Assembly: GCF_900105245.1 (NCBI RefSeq)
Contig: NZ_FNSZ01000001.1
Span: 4,958,001 to 5,022,000, forward strand
Direction: 5' to 3'
DNA length: 64,000 bases
DNA from: Streptomyces sp. 1222.5
GTDB taxonomy: Bacteria; Actinomycetota; Actinomycetes; Streptomycetales; Streptomycetaceae
Below, piece by piece: positions 7,657 to 15,497 of the stretch (its first letter is position 1; each line of letters starts with the position of its first letter). The translations under genes and the position numbers were made by a program. The notes below the pieces were generated by a model. The model saw only the letters and a program-made list of their open reading frames with translations. It was not told the DNA's origin and did not search any database.

Positions 7657-7662
7657 CGCGAT

Positions 7663-8511
7663 GTGGACAATTCTCGCACCCGGCCGCGTGTCGGCCACAT
7701 CCAGTTCCTGAACTGCCTCCCCCTCTACTGGGGCCTCGCGAGAACCGGCACGCTCCTCGACTTCGAGCTCACCAAGGACACCCCGGAGAAGCTCAGTGAG
7801 CAGCTCGTGCGCGGCGACCTCGACATCGGACCCGTCACCCTGGTCGAGTTCCTGCGCAACGCCGACGACCTCGTCGCCTTCCCCGACATCGCCGTCGGCT
7901 GCGACGGCCCGGTGATGTCCTGCGTGATCGTCTCCCAGGTCCCCCTCGACCGGCTGGACGGCGCCCGGGTCGCCCTCGGCTCGACCTCCCGCACCTCGGT
8001 CCGCCTCGCCCAGCTCCTGCTCGCCGAGCGGTACGGGGTCCAGCCCGACTACTACACCTGCCCGCCCGACCTCAGCCTGATGATGCAGGAGGCGGACGCC
8101 GCCGTCCTCATCGGCGACGCCGCCCTGCGCGCCAACCTCCTCGACGGCCCGCGCTTCGGCCTGGAGGTGCACGACCTCGGCGCCCTCTGGAAGGAGTGGA
8201 CCGGCCTGCCGTTCGTCTTCGCGGTCTGGGCGGCCCGCCGGGACTACGCGGCACGCGAGCCCTCCATCACCCGCCAGGTCCACGAGGCCTTCCTCGCCTC
8301 CCGCAACCTCTCCCTGGAGGAGGTCGGCAAGGTCGCCGAACAGGCCGCTCGCTGGGAGGCCTTCGACGAGGTCACCCTGGAGCAGTACTTCACCACCCTC
8401 GACTTCAGCTTCGGCGCGCCGCAGCTGGCGGCCGTCGCCGAGTTCGCCCGCCGGGTGGGCCCGACGACGGGCTTCCCCGCCGATGTGAGGGTGGACCTGC
8501 TGCGGTCGTAG
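7663..8511 (+). CDS. mqnA: Chorismate dehydratase MqnA (futalosine pathway)
   Basis: 282 residues of the MqnA/MqnD periplasmic-binding-like fold. The typical beginning is RVGHIQFLNCLPLYWGL, followed by LVRGDLDIGPVTLVEFLRN and ARVALGSTSRTSVRLAQLLL. MqnA dehydrates chorismate to 3-enolpyruvylbenzoate, the first committed step of the futalosine route to menaquinone. mqnC lies 3 kb downstream and menG 6 kb downstream, which supports the assignment over MqnD. GTG 7663 is preceded by TAGTCT with a 6-base gap and no ribosome-binding site. The second kinase follows after 50 bases. Confidence 0.93.
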   Translation: MDNSRTRPRVGHIQFLNCLPLYWGLARTGTLLDFELTKDTPEKLSEQLVRGDLDIGPVTLVEFLRNADDLVAFPDIAVGCDGPVMSCVIVSQVPLDRLDGARVALGSTSRTSVRLAQLLLAERYGVQPDYYTCPPDLSLMMQEADAAVLIGDAALRANLLDGPRFGLEVHDLGALWKEWTGLPFVFAVWAARRDYAAREPSITRQVHEAFLASRNLSLEEVGKVAEQAARWEAFDEVTLEQYFTTLDFSFGAPQLAAVAEFARRVGPTTGFPADVRVDLLRS

Positions 8512-8561
8512 CCGCGCGTCACTACGCTGCTGCCCACGAGGCGTTGGGGGGAGCGTGCGCC

Positions 8562-10424
8562 ATGCAGCCGCTGGAAGTCGATGAGCCGGCCGTCGTCGGG
8601 CCCTACCGGCTGCTCGGCCGGCTCGGTTCCGGCGGCATGGGCCGGGTCTACCTGGGTCGCAGCGCGGGCGGCCGCACGGTCGCCGTGAAGATCGTGCACC
8701 CGCACTTCGCGCTGGACGAGGAGTTCCGCGCCCGGTTCCGGCGCGAGGTGGACGCCGCCCGGCGGGTCGGCGGCGCCTGGACCGCGCCCGTCCTGGACGC
8801 GGACCCGGACGCCCGGGTGCCCTGGGTCGCCACCGCGTACGCGGCCGGGCCGTCCCTCGCGGCGGCCGTCACCGACGACGGCCCGCTGCCCGCGCACACC
8901 GTGCGGGCCCTCGGCGCGGGCCTCGCCGAGGCGCTGGCGGCGGTGCACGAACTCGGCCTCGTCCACCGGGACGTGAAGCCGTCCAACGTGCTGCTGACCC
9001 TGGACGGCCCCCTCCTCATCGACTTCGGGATCGCCCGCGCCATGGACGGCACGGCGTCCCTGACCTCCTCCGGGGTGTCCATCGGCTCCCCGGGCTACAT
9101 GTCGCCCGAACAGATCCTCGGCAAGGGCGTCACCTGCGCCGCCGACGTCTTCTCCCTCGGCGCCGTCCTCGTCCACGCGGCCACCGGTGAACCGCCCTTC
9201 CGCGGCGACTCCTCGGCCGCCCTGCTCTACAAAGTGGTCCACGAGGAACCCGAACTGGGCCCGCTCACCGGTGAGCTGGGAGCCCTCGCGGCGGCCTGCC
9301 TGGCCAAGGACCCGGCGGCCCGGCCCGGCCCCGCCGAGGTGGGCCGGCGGCTCGCCCCCGACGGAGCCTCGCGTCTGATCGCGGGCGGCTGGCTGCCGGG
9401 CCCCCTGGTCGAACAGGTCAGCCGCAGCGCCGTACGCCTGCTCAACCTGGACACGGGGGAGACGGCCGGGGCACCGCATTCGGGCCCGGTGCCCTTCAGC
9501 AGCCCATCGGTGGGCGGCCCCGCTGTCGCGGCCGGGGCGAAGCCCGGTGGTGGGGCGGGGGTGTTCGGGCCCGCGCCCCTGATGGACCAGGGGGTGGCGG
9601 CCGGCAGCCCCGGCGCGGTGCTCGGCGGCAGCGGCACGCCTCCGGGGGCGGCCGGGGCACCGACCGGTGCGGCCGGGGGAGCGTTCGGGGCGTCGACCGG
9701 CACCGCCGGGGGGCCGTTCGGGGTGCCGACCGGTGCGGCGGGAGTGCTCGGGGTGCCGACGCCCGCGGACGGGGTGCCCTCCGGTACGCCGACCGTCGTG
9801 CCCGCGCCGCGGGACGCTCCGCCGCCCGGCCGGGTCTCCGTCAGCGTCGCGGCGGACTCCGCCCCGACGGAGGGCGGCCGTGGACGCAGACTGAGCTGCA
9901 CGGTCGTCCTGGCGGTCGCCGGCGCGCTGGCCGTGGCGACCCTCGGCGTCGGCGCCCTGCTGAAGCCCTGGTCCCAGGAGAGCGACGGCGACTCGAACGC
10001 CGGCAGCGGCAGCGCCCAGTCCCCGGCGCCCAGCGCGGCGTCGAGCGGCACCGCCGCGAGCGGCGCGCCCGGCCCGATCCCCGCCCGCTACCTCGGCACC
10101 TGGGAGGGCCCGGCCACCGGACTCGGCGGCAGCCTGCCCATGGGCACCTTCCGGGTCACCGTCCACCAGGCCGCCGTAGGACAGGAGTTGGGGCGGATGC
10201 GGCAGACCGACCCGATCGGCGCCGTCTGCACCGACATCCTCACCCTGAAGAAGGTGACGAAGACCCGGCTCCTCGCCACCTCGAAGGGCGCCGGGACCAA
10301 CCACGCCGGCTGCAACCCCACCCCGCACCAGGTGGAGCTGACACCGGCCGGCGACGACCTGAAGTACACCTCGGACAGCTCGGCCGAGGGCAACCCGGTG
10401 GCCCGTATGACGAAGGTCCGCTGA
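8562..10424 (+). CDS. Membrane Ser/Thr protein kinase with Gly/Pro repeat linker
   Basis: 620 residues from ATG 8562, preceded by GGGGGGAG. The kinase domain covers about residues 14-270: LGSGGMGRVYLG, VAVKIV (K43), HRDVKPSNVLL near 135, DFGIAR and MSPEQI. A low-complexity Gly/Ala/Pro linker with a degenerate 11-residue repeat (PTGAAGGAFGA type) leads to one membrane helix at about 443-467. The outside domain of about 115 residues begins YLGTWEGPATG, ends TKVR, and has two cysteines (GAVCTDIL, HAGCNPTP); the pattern resembles a small beta-barrel ligand domain but I cannot name it. Promoter and N-terminus resemble those of the kinase at 3817, which suggests an old duplication. Confidence 0.9.
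   Translation: MQPLEVDEPAVVGPYRLLGRLGSGGMGRVYLGRSAGGRTVAVKIVHPHFALDEEFRARFRREVDAARRVGGAWTAPVLDADPDARVPWVATAYAAGPSLAAAVTDDGPLPAHTVRALGAGLAEALAAVHELGLVHRDVKPSNVLLTLDGPLLIDFGIARAMDGTASLTSSGVSIGSPGYMSPEQILGKGVTCAADVFSLGAVLVHAATGEPPFRGDSSAALLYKVVHEEPELGPLTGELGALAAACLAKDPAARPGPAEVGRRLAPDGASRLIAGGWLPGPLVEQVSRSAVRLLNLDTGETAGAPHSGPVPFSSPSVGGPAVAAGAKPGGGAGVFGPAPLMDQGVAAGSPGAVLGGSGTPPGAAGAPTGAAGGAFGASTGTAGGPFGVPTGAAGVLGVPTPADGVPSGTPTVVPAPRDAPPPGRVSVSVAADSAPTEGGRGRRLSCTVVLAVAGALAVATLGVGALLKPWSQESDGDSNAGSGSAQSPAPSAASSGTAASGAPGPIPARYLGTWEGPATGLGGSLPMGTFRVTVHQAAVGQELGRMRQTDPIGAVCTDILTLKKVTKTRLLATSKGAGTNHAGCNPTPHQVELTPAGDDLKYTSDSSAEGNPVARMTKVR
9660..9785 (+). repeat. In-gene tandem repeat of about 33 bases (11 residues)
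   Basis: Units start at 9660, 9693, 9726 and 9756 and encode PTGAAGGAFGA, STGTAGGPFGV, PTGAAGVLGV and PTPADGV. The repeat forms part of the flexible linker between the kinase domain and the membrane helix. Confidence 0.6.
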
Positions 10425-10467
10425 CCGCCGTACGGACCAGGCACGACACAGCACGGGGGATTCGCGG

Positions 10468-10494
10468 ATGTCGACGGGAAGCGGGACCGGATGA
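10468..10494 (+). CDS. Possible 8-residue leader ORF coupled to the prepilin peptidase
   Basis: ATG at 10468 has GGGGGA seven bases upstream and reads MSTGSGTG before a TGA at 10492-10494 that overlaps the ATG of the next gene (10491). It may couple translation of the peptidase, or it may be chance. No other support. Confidence 0.25.
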   Translation: MSTGSGTG

Positions 10495-11261
10495 GCGCGG
10501 GCGGGATCACCACGGGCGTACTGGCGCTCACGGCCGGTGCATGGGGCGCGCTCGCGGGCACGCTGCTGCCCCGGGCCGCGCACCGGTTCGCCGTACCGAG
10601 CGGGGAGCCCTGGCGGGAACGGTGCCCCGGCGGCCACCGGATCCGGGGATGGCTGGGTGGCGCGGACTGCGGCGCGTGCGCGCACGACGGGACACCCGCG
10701 GACCCCGGCCCCGGCGGGAACACCCCCTCCGTCGTGCGCCTCGCCACGGCGACCGTCCTCGTCTGCGCCGCGCTTGCCACCGCCACCGGCACCCGGCCCG
10801 AACTGGCCGTCTGGCTGCTGCTCGCACCCGTCGGGGTGCTGCTCGCCGCCGTCGACCTCCGGGTGCAGCGGCTGCCCGACCCGCTCACCCTGCCGCTCGC
10901 CCCCGCGGCCCTCGCCCTGCTGGGCCTCGCCGCCGTGCTGCCCGAGCACGCCGGCTACTGGCTCACCGCGCTCCACGGCGCGCTCGCGCTCGGCGGCGGC
11001 TACTACCTGCTGTACCGGATCAACCCCGCCGGCATGGGCCTGGGCGACGTGAAGCTGGCCGTCGGCATGGGCGCCGTACTCGGCTGGTACGGCTGGCCCA
11101 CCGTGCTGCTCGGCACGTTCGCCGGGTTCCTGCTCGGTGCCCTCTACGGCGGCGCGCTCGTCGTGGCCCGGCGGGCCGGGCGCAAGTCGGCGATCCCGTT
11201 CGGCCCGTTCCTCATGGCCGGCGCCCTCGCCGGGCTGCTGGTCGGCGCGTACACGGCCTGA
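10491..11261 (+). CDS. Prepilin peptidase, A24 family (aspartyl membrane protease)
   Basis: 256 residues with about seven membrane segments. The two catalytic aspartates of type 4 prepilin peptidases are visible: AAVDLRVQRLPD (first) and GMGLGDVKLAVGMG (second, the GxGD motif). A Cys/His-containing loop (CPGGHRIRG, GADCGAC) resembles the zinc-binding loop of bifunctional enzymes. Such enzymes cleave signal peptides of Flp/Tad or type IV pilins at the inner face of the membrane. No pilin or secretion gene lies nearby, so the substrates must be encoded elsewhere. Confidence 0.87.
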   Translation: MSAGGITTGVLALTAGAWGALAGTLLPRAAHRFAVPSGEPWRERCPGGHRIRGWLGGADCGACAHDGTPADPGPGGNTPSVVRLATATVLVCAALATATGTRPELAVWLLLAPVGVLLAAVDLRVQRLPDPLTLPLAPAALALLGLAAVLPEHAGYWLTALHGALALGGGYYLLYRINPAGMGLGDVKLAVGMGAVLGWYGWPTVLLGTFAGFLLGALYGGALVVARRAGRKSAIPFGPFLMAGALAGLLVGAYTA

Positions 11262-11286
11262 CGTCCTCGGAGGAAACACGCTGGCG

Positions 11287-11292
11287 TAGGCT
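11287..11292 (+). promoter_or_regulatory. -10 element of mqnC
   Basis: TAGGCT lies 40 bases before the GTG of mqnC, with a ribosome-binding site (GAAAGG at 11318-11323) in between. Confidence 0.35.
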
Positions 11293-11332
11293 GGTTCGGT
11301 CCGTCCAACCCCTTGACGAAAGGGACGCCCCG

Positions 11333-12547
11333 GTGACCGAGAAGGCCGACCTCACTTCTTCTGATGTCACAGCCGTCCTCGACCGTGCCGCAGCCGGTGG
11401 GCGGATCACCCCGGAGGAAGCGCTCGTCCTCTACCGCGACGCCCCGCTGCACGCCCTGGGCGCCGCCGCCGACGCCGTACGCCGCCGCAAGTACGCCGGC
11501 ACCGAGCACATCGCGACGTACATCATCGAGCGCAACATCAACTACACGAACGTGTGCGTCACCGCGTGCAAGTTCTGCGCCTTCTACGCGGCCCCCAAGG
11601 ACACCGCGAAGGGCTGGACCCGCGACCTCGACGACATCCTGCGCCGCTGCGCGGAGACCGTCGAGCTGGGCGGCACCCAGATCATGTTCCAGGGCGGTCA
11701 CCACCCGGACTACGGCGTCGAGTACTACGAGAAGCACTTCAAGGCCATCAAGGACGCCTTCCCGCAGCTGGTGATCCACTCGCTGGGCGCGTCCGAGGTC
11801 GAGCACATGGCCCGGATCTCCGGCGTCTCGGTGGAAGAGGCCATCACCCGTATCCACGAGGCCGGCCTGGACTCGTTCGCGGGCGCCGGCGCCGAACTCC
11901 TCCCCGAGCGGCCCCGCAAGGCCATCGCCCCGCTGAAGGAGAGCGGCGAGCGCTGGCTGGAGATCATGGAGACCGCGCACCGGCTGGGTGTCGAGTCGAC
12001 CTCCACCATGCTCATGGGCACCGGTGAGACGAACGCCGAGCGCATCGAGCACCTGCGGATGATCCGGGACGTACAGGACCGCACGGGCGGCTTCCGCGCG
12101 TTCATCCCGTACACCTACCAGCCGGAGAACAACCACCTGAAGGGCCGCACCCAGGCGACCCTCTTCGAGTACCTGCGGATGATCGCGATCGCCCGGCTGT
12201 TCATGGACAACATCCAGCACATCCAGGGCTCCTGGCTCACCACCGGCAAGGAGGTCGGCCAGCTCTCGCTGCACTACGGCGCGGACGACCTCGGCTCGAT
12301 CATGCTGGAGGAGAACGTGGTCTCCTCGGCCGGTGCCAAGCACCGCTCCAACCGCCTGGAGATCATCGACCTCATCCGCAAGGCGGGCCGCGTCCCGGCG
12401 CAGCGCGCCACGACGTACGAGCACCTCGTCGTCCACGACGACCCGGCCAACGACCCCGTCGACGACCGCGTGGTCTCCCACATCTCCTCCACGGCGATCG
12501 AGGGCGGCACGGCCCACCCCGAGCTGAAGCTGCTGGCGTCCAACTAG
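11333..12547 (+). CDS. mqnC: Cyclic dehypoxanthinyl futalosine synthase MqnC (radical SAM)
   Basis: 404 residues. The radical-SAM motif CxxxCxxC is CVTACKFCAFY (about residues 77-87), just after NINYTNV. Further MqnC hallmarks are MFQGGHHPDYGVEYYE, FAGAGAELLPERPRK and IQGSWLTTGKEVGQLSL. The enzyme cyclises dehypoxanthine futalosine to the spiro intermediate in the menaquinone futalosine pathway, using SAM and a 4Fe-4S cluster. GTG 11333 follows GAAAGG by about 9 bases. A small gene follows after 17 bases. Confidence 0.95.
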   Translation: MTEKADLTSSDVTAVLDRAAAGGRITPEEALVLYRDAPLHALGAAADAVRRRKYAGTEHIATYIIERNINYTNVCVTACKFCAFYAAPKDTAKGWTRDLDDILRRCAETVELGGTQIMFQGGHHPDYGVEYYEKHFKAIKDAFPQLVIHSLGASEVEHMARISGVSVEEAITRIHEAGLDSFAGAGAELLPERPRKAIAPLKESGERWLEIMETAHRLGVESTSTMLMGTGETNAERIEHLRMIRDVQDRTGGFRAFIPYTYQPENNHLKGRTQATLFEYLRMIAIARLFMDNIQHIQGSWLTTGKEVGQLSLHYGADDLGSIMLEENVVSSAGAKHRSNRLEIIDLIRKAGRVPAQRATTYEHLVVHDDPANDPVDDRVVSHISSTAIEGGTAHPELKLLASN

Positions 12548-12564
12548 GACCGGCCGGGCGTTCC

Positions 12565-13164
12565 GTGCTGACACTTCACGTTGCCGAACAGTCGCCCGAG
12601 ACGGCGGTGCTGGTCGACGGGGCGTCCGTCGCCGCCGTCGGCCGGTACGAGGAACTGGCCGACGCCGACCCGCGGGCGCGGGTGCGGCGCTGGCCCGGCA
12701 TCCTGACGCCCGGACTGCTGAACCCGTACGGTCCGGAGCTGCTGGAGGCCACGTACCACCCCGACCCGCGCGAGGCCGACACCCTCGGAACCGAGCCCAT
12801 CGGCGGCGAGCGGGCGCGGGCGATCTTCCGCGCCGACCCCGCCCGCCTCGGCGCGAGCGCGCGCCGCGGGGTGCAGCGGATGCTGGCGCACGGCACGGTG
12901 GCGGTGGCCGGCGAGCTGCGGTCCAGGGCCGTCGTCGACGCCGTGCGCAGGGCCGGACTGGCGGTGGGACAGCGGCCGGACCGTCTGCCGGGCCCGGCGG
13001 CGCTGTCCCCGACCCCGCTGATCCTGCTGCCGAGGGTGGTGCCGGGCGGACCCGCCCGGTTCGCCGTGTTCGACGTCGCGGACCGCGCCGAACTGGTCCG
13101 GCGCGGTGCCGGCACCTGCGTGGCGACCGTGATCGGCGGGCGGCTGGTGTACCGCGGCCGCTGA
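12565..13164 (+). CDS. Imidazolonepropionase-like domain protein, function unknown
   Basis: 199 residues beginning MLTLHVAEQSPETAVLVDGA and ending IGGRLVYRGR. Both ends match the N- and C-terminal beta-sandwich of amidohydrolases. The middle lacks the metal-binding HxH and the TIM-barrel catalytic residues, so it is a shortened, probably non-hydrolytic member. It starts 17 bases after mqnC and is likely co-transcribed. Aminodeoxyfutalosine deaminases are amidohydrolases, so a link to menaquinone synthesis is tempting, but the missing active site argues against direct catalysis. Confidence 0.7.
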   Translation: MLTLHVAEQSPETAVLVDGASVAAVGRYEELADADPRARVRRWPGILTPGLLNPYGPELLEATYHPDPREADTLGTEPIGGERARAIFRADPARLGASARRGVQRMLAHGTVAVAGELRSRAVVDAVRRAGLAVGQRPDRLPGPAALSPTPLILLPRVVPGGPARFAVFDVADRAELVRRGAGTCVATVIGGRLVYRGR

Positions 13165-13190
13165 CGCACGGCCCCGGGCCGGACGCCGGC

Positions 13191-13520
13191 TCAGCCCGCG
13201 AAGGCCTCCGCGAACGCCCCCGCGCCCTGCGCCACCCCACTGCAGTCGGTGGCCGCGTCGTCCTGCCCAAACTCCCCGTCCTCGCACGGCCGATCGCGGA
13301 AGGTCGCCCACATGGACACCCGGGCGATCCCCTCGCGCGCCGCGAACCTCCGCACCCGGGCGGCGTCGGAGAGCGTGAACGTCTCCCCGGCCACGTCGTT
13401 GACCCCGAGCATCGAGGTGAGCGCCATCCCCTGCCAGGCACCGGCGTCCGACAGCCCGAACGCCTTCCTCAGCTGGGCGTGCGCGGCCTTCGCCGAGGTG
13501 ACCGCGTAGCCGCCCATGTC
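13191..13520 (-). pseudogene. C-terminal remnant of a GH18 chitinase-like gene
   Basis: The minus strand reads about 108 residues typical of the end of a secreted GH18 enzyme: AHAQLRKAFGLSDAGAW, MLGVNDVAGETFTLSDA, RVSMWATFRDRPC, then DCSGV before the stop. The catalytic DxxDxDxE region, signal peptide and binding domains are absent. Upstream of about 13520 the frame runs into unrelated sequence (a small plus-strand ORF and menG), so the 5' part has been deleted. An ATG at 13517 could express the fragment, but it would be inactive. Confidence 0.7.
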
Positions 13521-13674
13521 TTTCTGGCAGGTGCCCGCATTCGAGGCGTACCTGCCGCTGGACAGCCAGTGGTTCCTGTTCGGTGTCGGCTGGCTGCTGA
13601 TCGCCGTCCTGGTCCTGCTGTGCGGCTGGGTGGACGACGTCGCGGCACGCAGGAAGCCCAGGCTCCTGGCGTGA
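13516..13674 (+). CDS. Small putative membrane protein, 52 residues
   Basis: An ORF from ATG 13516 to TGA 13674 encodes MSFWQVPAFEAYLPLDSQWF followed by one strong membrane helix (FGVGWLLIAVLVLLCGW) and a basic tail (RRKPRLLA), topology N-out/C-in by charge. Codon positions are GC-rich as in real genes here. No ribosome-binding site precedes the ATG, and the start falls exactly at the edge of the chitinase remnant, so it may itself be a truncated gene. Confidence 0.4.
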   Translation: MSFWQVPAFEAYLPLDSQWFLFGVGWLLIAVLVLLCGWVDDVAARRKPRLLA

Positions 13675-13685
13675 GACCGGGCTGC

Positions 13686-13691
13686 AACAAT
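13686..13691 (+). promoter_or_regulatory. -10 element, probably leaderless menG transcript
   Basis: AACAAT is followed by six bases and then the GTG start of menG at 13698; no ribosome-binding site is present. Confidence 0.4.
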
Positions 13692-13697
13692 GGGCGG

Positions 13698-14393
13698 GTG
13701 ACCCGCGCTTCCCTGAACAAGCAGCCGCACGAAGTCGCCTCGATGTTCGACGACGTGGCGGAACGGTACGACCTGACGAACGACGTGCTGTCGCTCGGCC
13801 AGGACCGGCGCTGGCGCAAGGAGGTGGCGAAGGCGGTCGACGCCCGCCCCGCGCAGAAGGTCCTCGACCTCGCGGCGGGCACGGCCACCTCCTCGCTGCC
13901 CTTCGCGCGGACCGGCGCGTACGTCGTCCCCTGCGACTTCTCGCTCGGGATGCTCCAGGTCGGCAAGAGGAAGCACACCTGGCTGCCGTTCACGGCGGGC
14001 GACGCGACGAGGCTGCCGTTCAAGGACGACACCTTCGACGCCGTCTCGATCTCCTTCGGCCTGCGCAACGTGCAGGACACGGACGCGGCCCTGCGGGAGA
14101 TGTACCGGGTGACCCGGCCCGGCGGACGCGTGGTGATCTGCGAGTTCTCGCACCCGACGTGGGCGCCCTTCCGGACCGTCTACACCGAGTACCTGATGCG
14201 GGCGCTGCCGCCGGTCGCCCGCAAGGTGTCCTCGAACCCGGACGCCTACGTCTACCTCGCCGAGTCCATTCGCGCCTGGCCCGATCAGCCCGCCCTCGCC
14301 GAGAAGCTGCGCAAGGCGGGCTGGTCGAAGGTGGCGTGGCGCAACCTCACCGGCGGAGTGGTCACGCTGCACCGGGGCTTCAAGGAGGCCTGA
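13698..14393 (+). CDS. menG: Demethylmenaquinone methyltransferase (MenG/UbiE)
   Basis: 231 residues. UbiE/MenG signatures are VASMFDDVAERYDLTNDVLS near the start, motif I VLDLAAGTATSSLPFA, FTAGDATRLPFKDDTFDAVS and SFGLRNVQD, then YRVTRPGGRVVICEFS. The enzyme methylates demethylmenaquinone to menaquinone with SAM at the membrane surface, the last ring step. It fits the mqnA/mqnC genes upstream and nuo downstream. The GTG at 13698 is favoured because TRASLNKQPHEVA matches the family start. Confidence 0.95.
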   Translation: MTRASLNKQPHEVASMFDDVAERYDLTNDVLSLGQDRRWRKEVAKAVDARPAQKVLDLAAGTATSSLPFARTGAYVVPCDFSLGMLQVGKRKHTWLPFTAGDATRLPFKDDTFDAVSISFGLRNVQDTDAALREMYRVTRPGGRVVICEFSHPTWAPFRTVYTEYLMRALPPVARKVSSNPDAYVYLAESIRAWPDQPALAEKLRKAGWSKVAWRNLTGGVVTLHRGFKEA

Positions 14394-14461
14394 GCCTCAC
14401 GGGGGTCCGGGTGGTGAGCGTCGCGGGGGCCCTCCGGTGCCGCCCGGGCCCCACCTGCCGA

Positions 14462-14797
14462 TCACCTGTTGATCATCTCGAAGGCGTCGCTGGGTTCGCC
14501 GAGCTCGCGCTCCATCCCGCCCGTGGGCGGCTGCGGGACGCGTGGCTCGCGCACGCCTCCCCCGCCCTCGCCCTCGCCGAAGTCGAACCACACGTACACC
14601 ATCGAGTCCGGCGGCACCTCGGCCCCGGGCTGCGGATACTGGCGTACGACGTACTCGACGACCGTGCGATGGAAGTCCGGGCGGTCCGGCGCATTGAGGA
14701 ACAGGCCTCTCGCCCGGGCCGTTTCGCGCGCGTCCATGGCCATCAGACCGACCAGACGCGGAACGCGCACTTCGGGTGTTTGCGGTGGTATGCGCAC
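14462..14797 (-). CDS. Single PASTA domain protein
   Basis: 111 residues from GTG 14797 (GGGGGTGA lies about 5 bases upstream; frame open to ATG 14845). One PASTA unit covers VRVPRLVGLMAMDARETAR to DSMVYVWFDF, including the typical YPQPGAEVPPDS. There is no membrane helix or signal peptide, and the tail is Gly/Glu-rich. PASTA domains bind muropeptides or beta-lactams outside the cell when on kinases; a soluble single-domain form is harder to explain. It converges with menG. Confidence 0.75.
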   Translation of the reverse strand: MRIPPQTPEVRVPRLVGLMAMDARETARARGLFLNAPDRPDFHRTVVEYVVRQYPQPGAEVPPDSMVYVWFDFGEGEGGGGVREPRVPQPPTGGMERELGEPSDAFEMINR

Positions 14798-14879
14798 AGA
14801 TGTCACCCCCAGCGGTACTGGCAGGGTAACTCCCGGGTGCCCCACCCGGAAGGCGCCGGTGTCTTTCTGTAACAGACGA

Positions 14880-15398
14880 CTACCGTGCGTGATCGAGGGG
14901 GAGTCGGAAGCAGAGCGCGGGCTCGTTCAGCGTGGGGTGCTCGTAGGTCTCCGCGGGCTCCATGCCGAGCCGGCGGGTCACCGCGATCGAGCGCTCGTTG
15001 CCCGTCCGCACCATGGCCACCACCCCTGGCACCCCGGCCTCCCGCACCCGCACGAGGGTCTCCCGCGCCGCCGCGGTGACGTATCCCCGGCCCCAGTACG
15101 CGCGGCCGAGCCGCCAGCCGATCTCCGTCTCGCCGACCGGACCCCAGTCGGGCCGCCACGGCTGGGCTCCGGTGAAGCCGATGACGTCCCCGGACTCGTC
15201 CAGCAGCGTCCACAGGCAGAAGCCGAGCTCCGCGTCGTGCCGCCGCTGGCGCGCGGTGAGTTCCTCGTAGACCGACAGCGCCGCGGGCCTGCCGCCGTAG
15301 AACTCCATGACCTCGGGGTCGGCGAAGATCCGGTGCCAGGCGACCGCGTCCTCGTGGGTGGGGACGCGCAGCCGTACCGCGGGGAGAGGTCGGTTCAC
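14880..15398 (-). CDS. GNAT-family N-acetyltransferase, RimJ/RimL type
   Basis: 172 residues from GTG 15398, which has AAGGG seven bases upstream; a longer frame reaches 15425. The acetyl-CoA region is TEIGWRLGRAYWGRGYVTAA, followed by VRTGNERSIAVTRRLGM, as in RimJ/RimL-like enzymes. The substrate could be a protein N-terminus or a small amine. It diverges from the geranylgeranyl-reductase gene 99 bases away. Confidence 0.87.
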   Translation of the reverse strand: MNRPLPAVRLRVPTHEDAVAWHRIFADPEVMEFYGGRPAALSVYEELTARQRRHDAELGFCLWTLLDESGDVIGFTGAQPWRPDWGPVGETEIGWRLGRAYWGRGYVTAAARETLVRVREAGVPGVVAMVRTGNERSIAVTRRLGMEPAETYEHPTLNEPALCFRLPLDHAR

Positions 15399-15497
15399 AG
15401 GGCAGCCCTTCAGCCGGGTGATCAATTCTGCTGAATAGACTGCCCATGTCCAGTGCCGGTCGGCACACAGATTTCAGAACCTTGGGGAGATCCCGCC

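Noticed and set aside
8244..11279. 1011-residue open frame on the minus strand
   Set aside because: It is antisense to mqnA, the second kinase and the prepilin peptidase, has low-complexity Arg/Gly/Glu composition and no domain. GC-rich third positions create such shadows.
12565..13164. Aminodeoxyfutalosine deaminase
   Set aside because: The amidohydrolase metal motifs are absent and the protein is far too short, so this role was not assigned.
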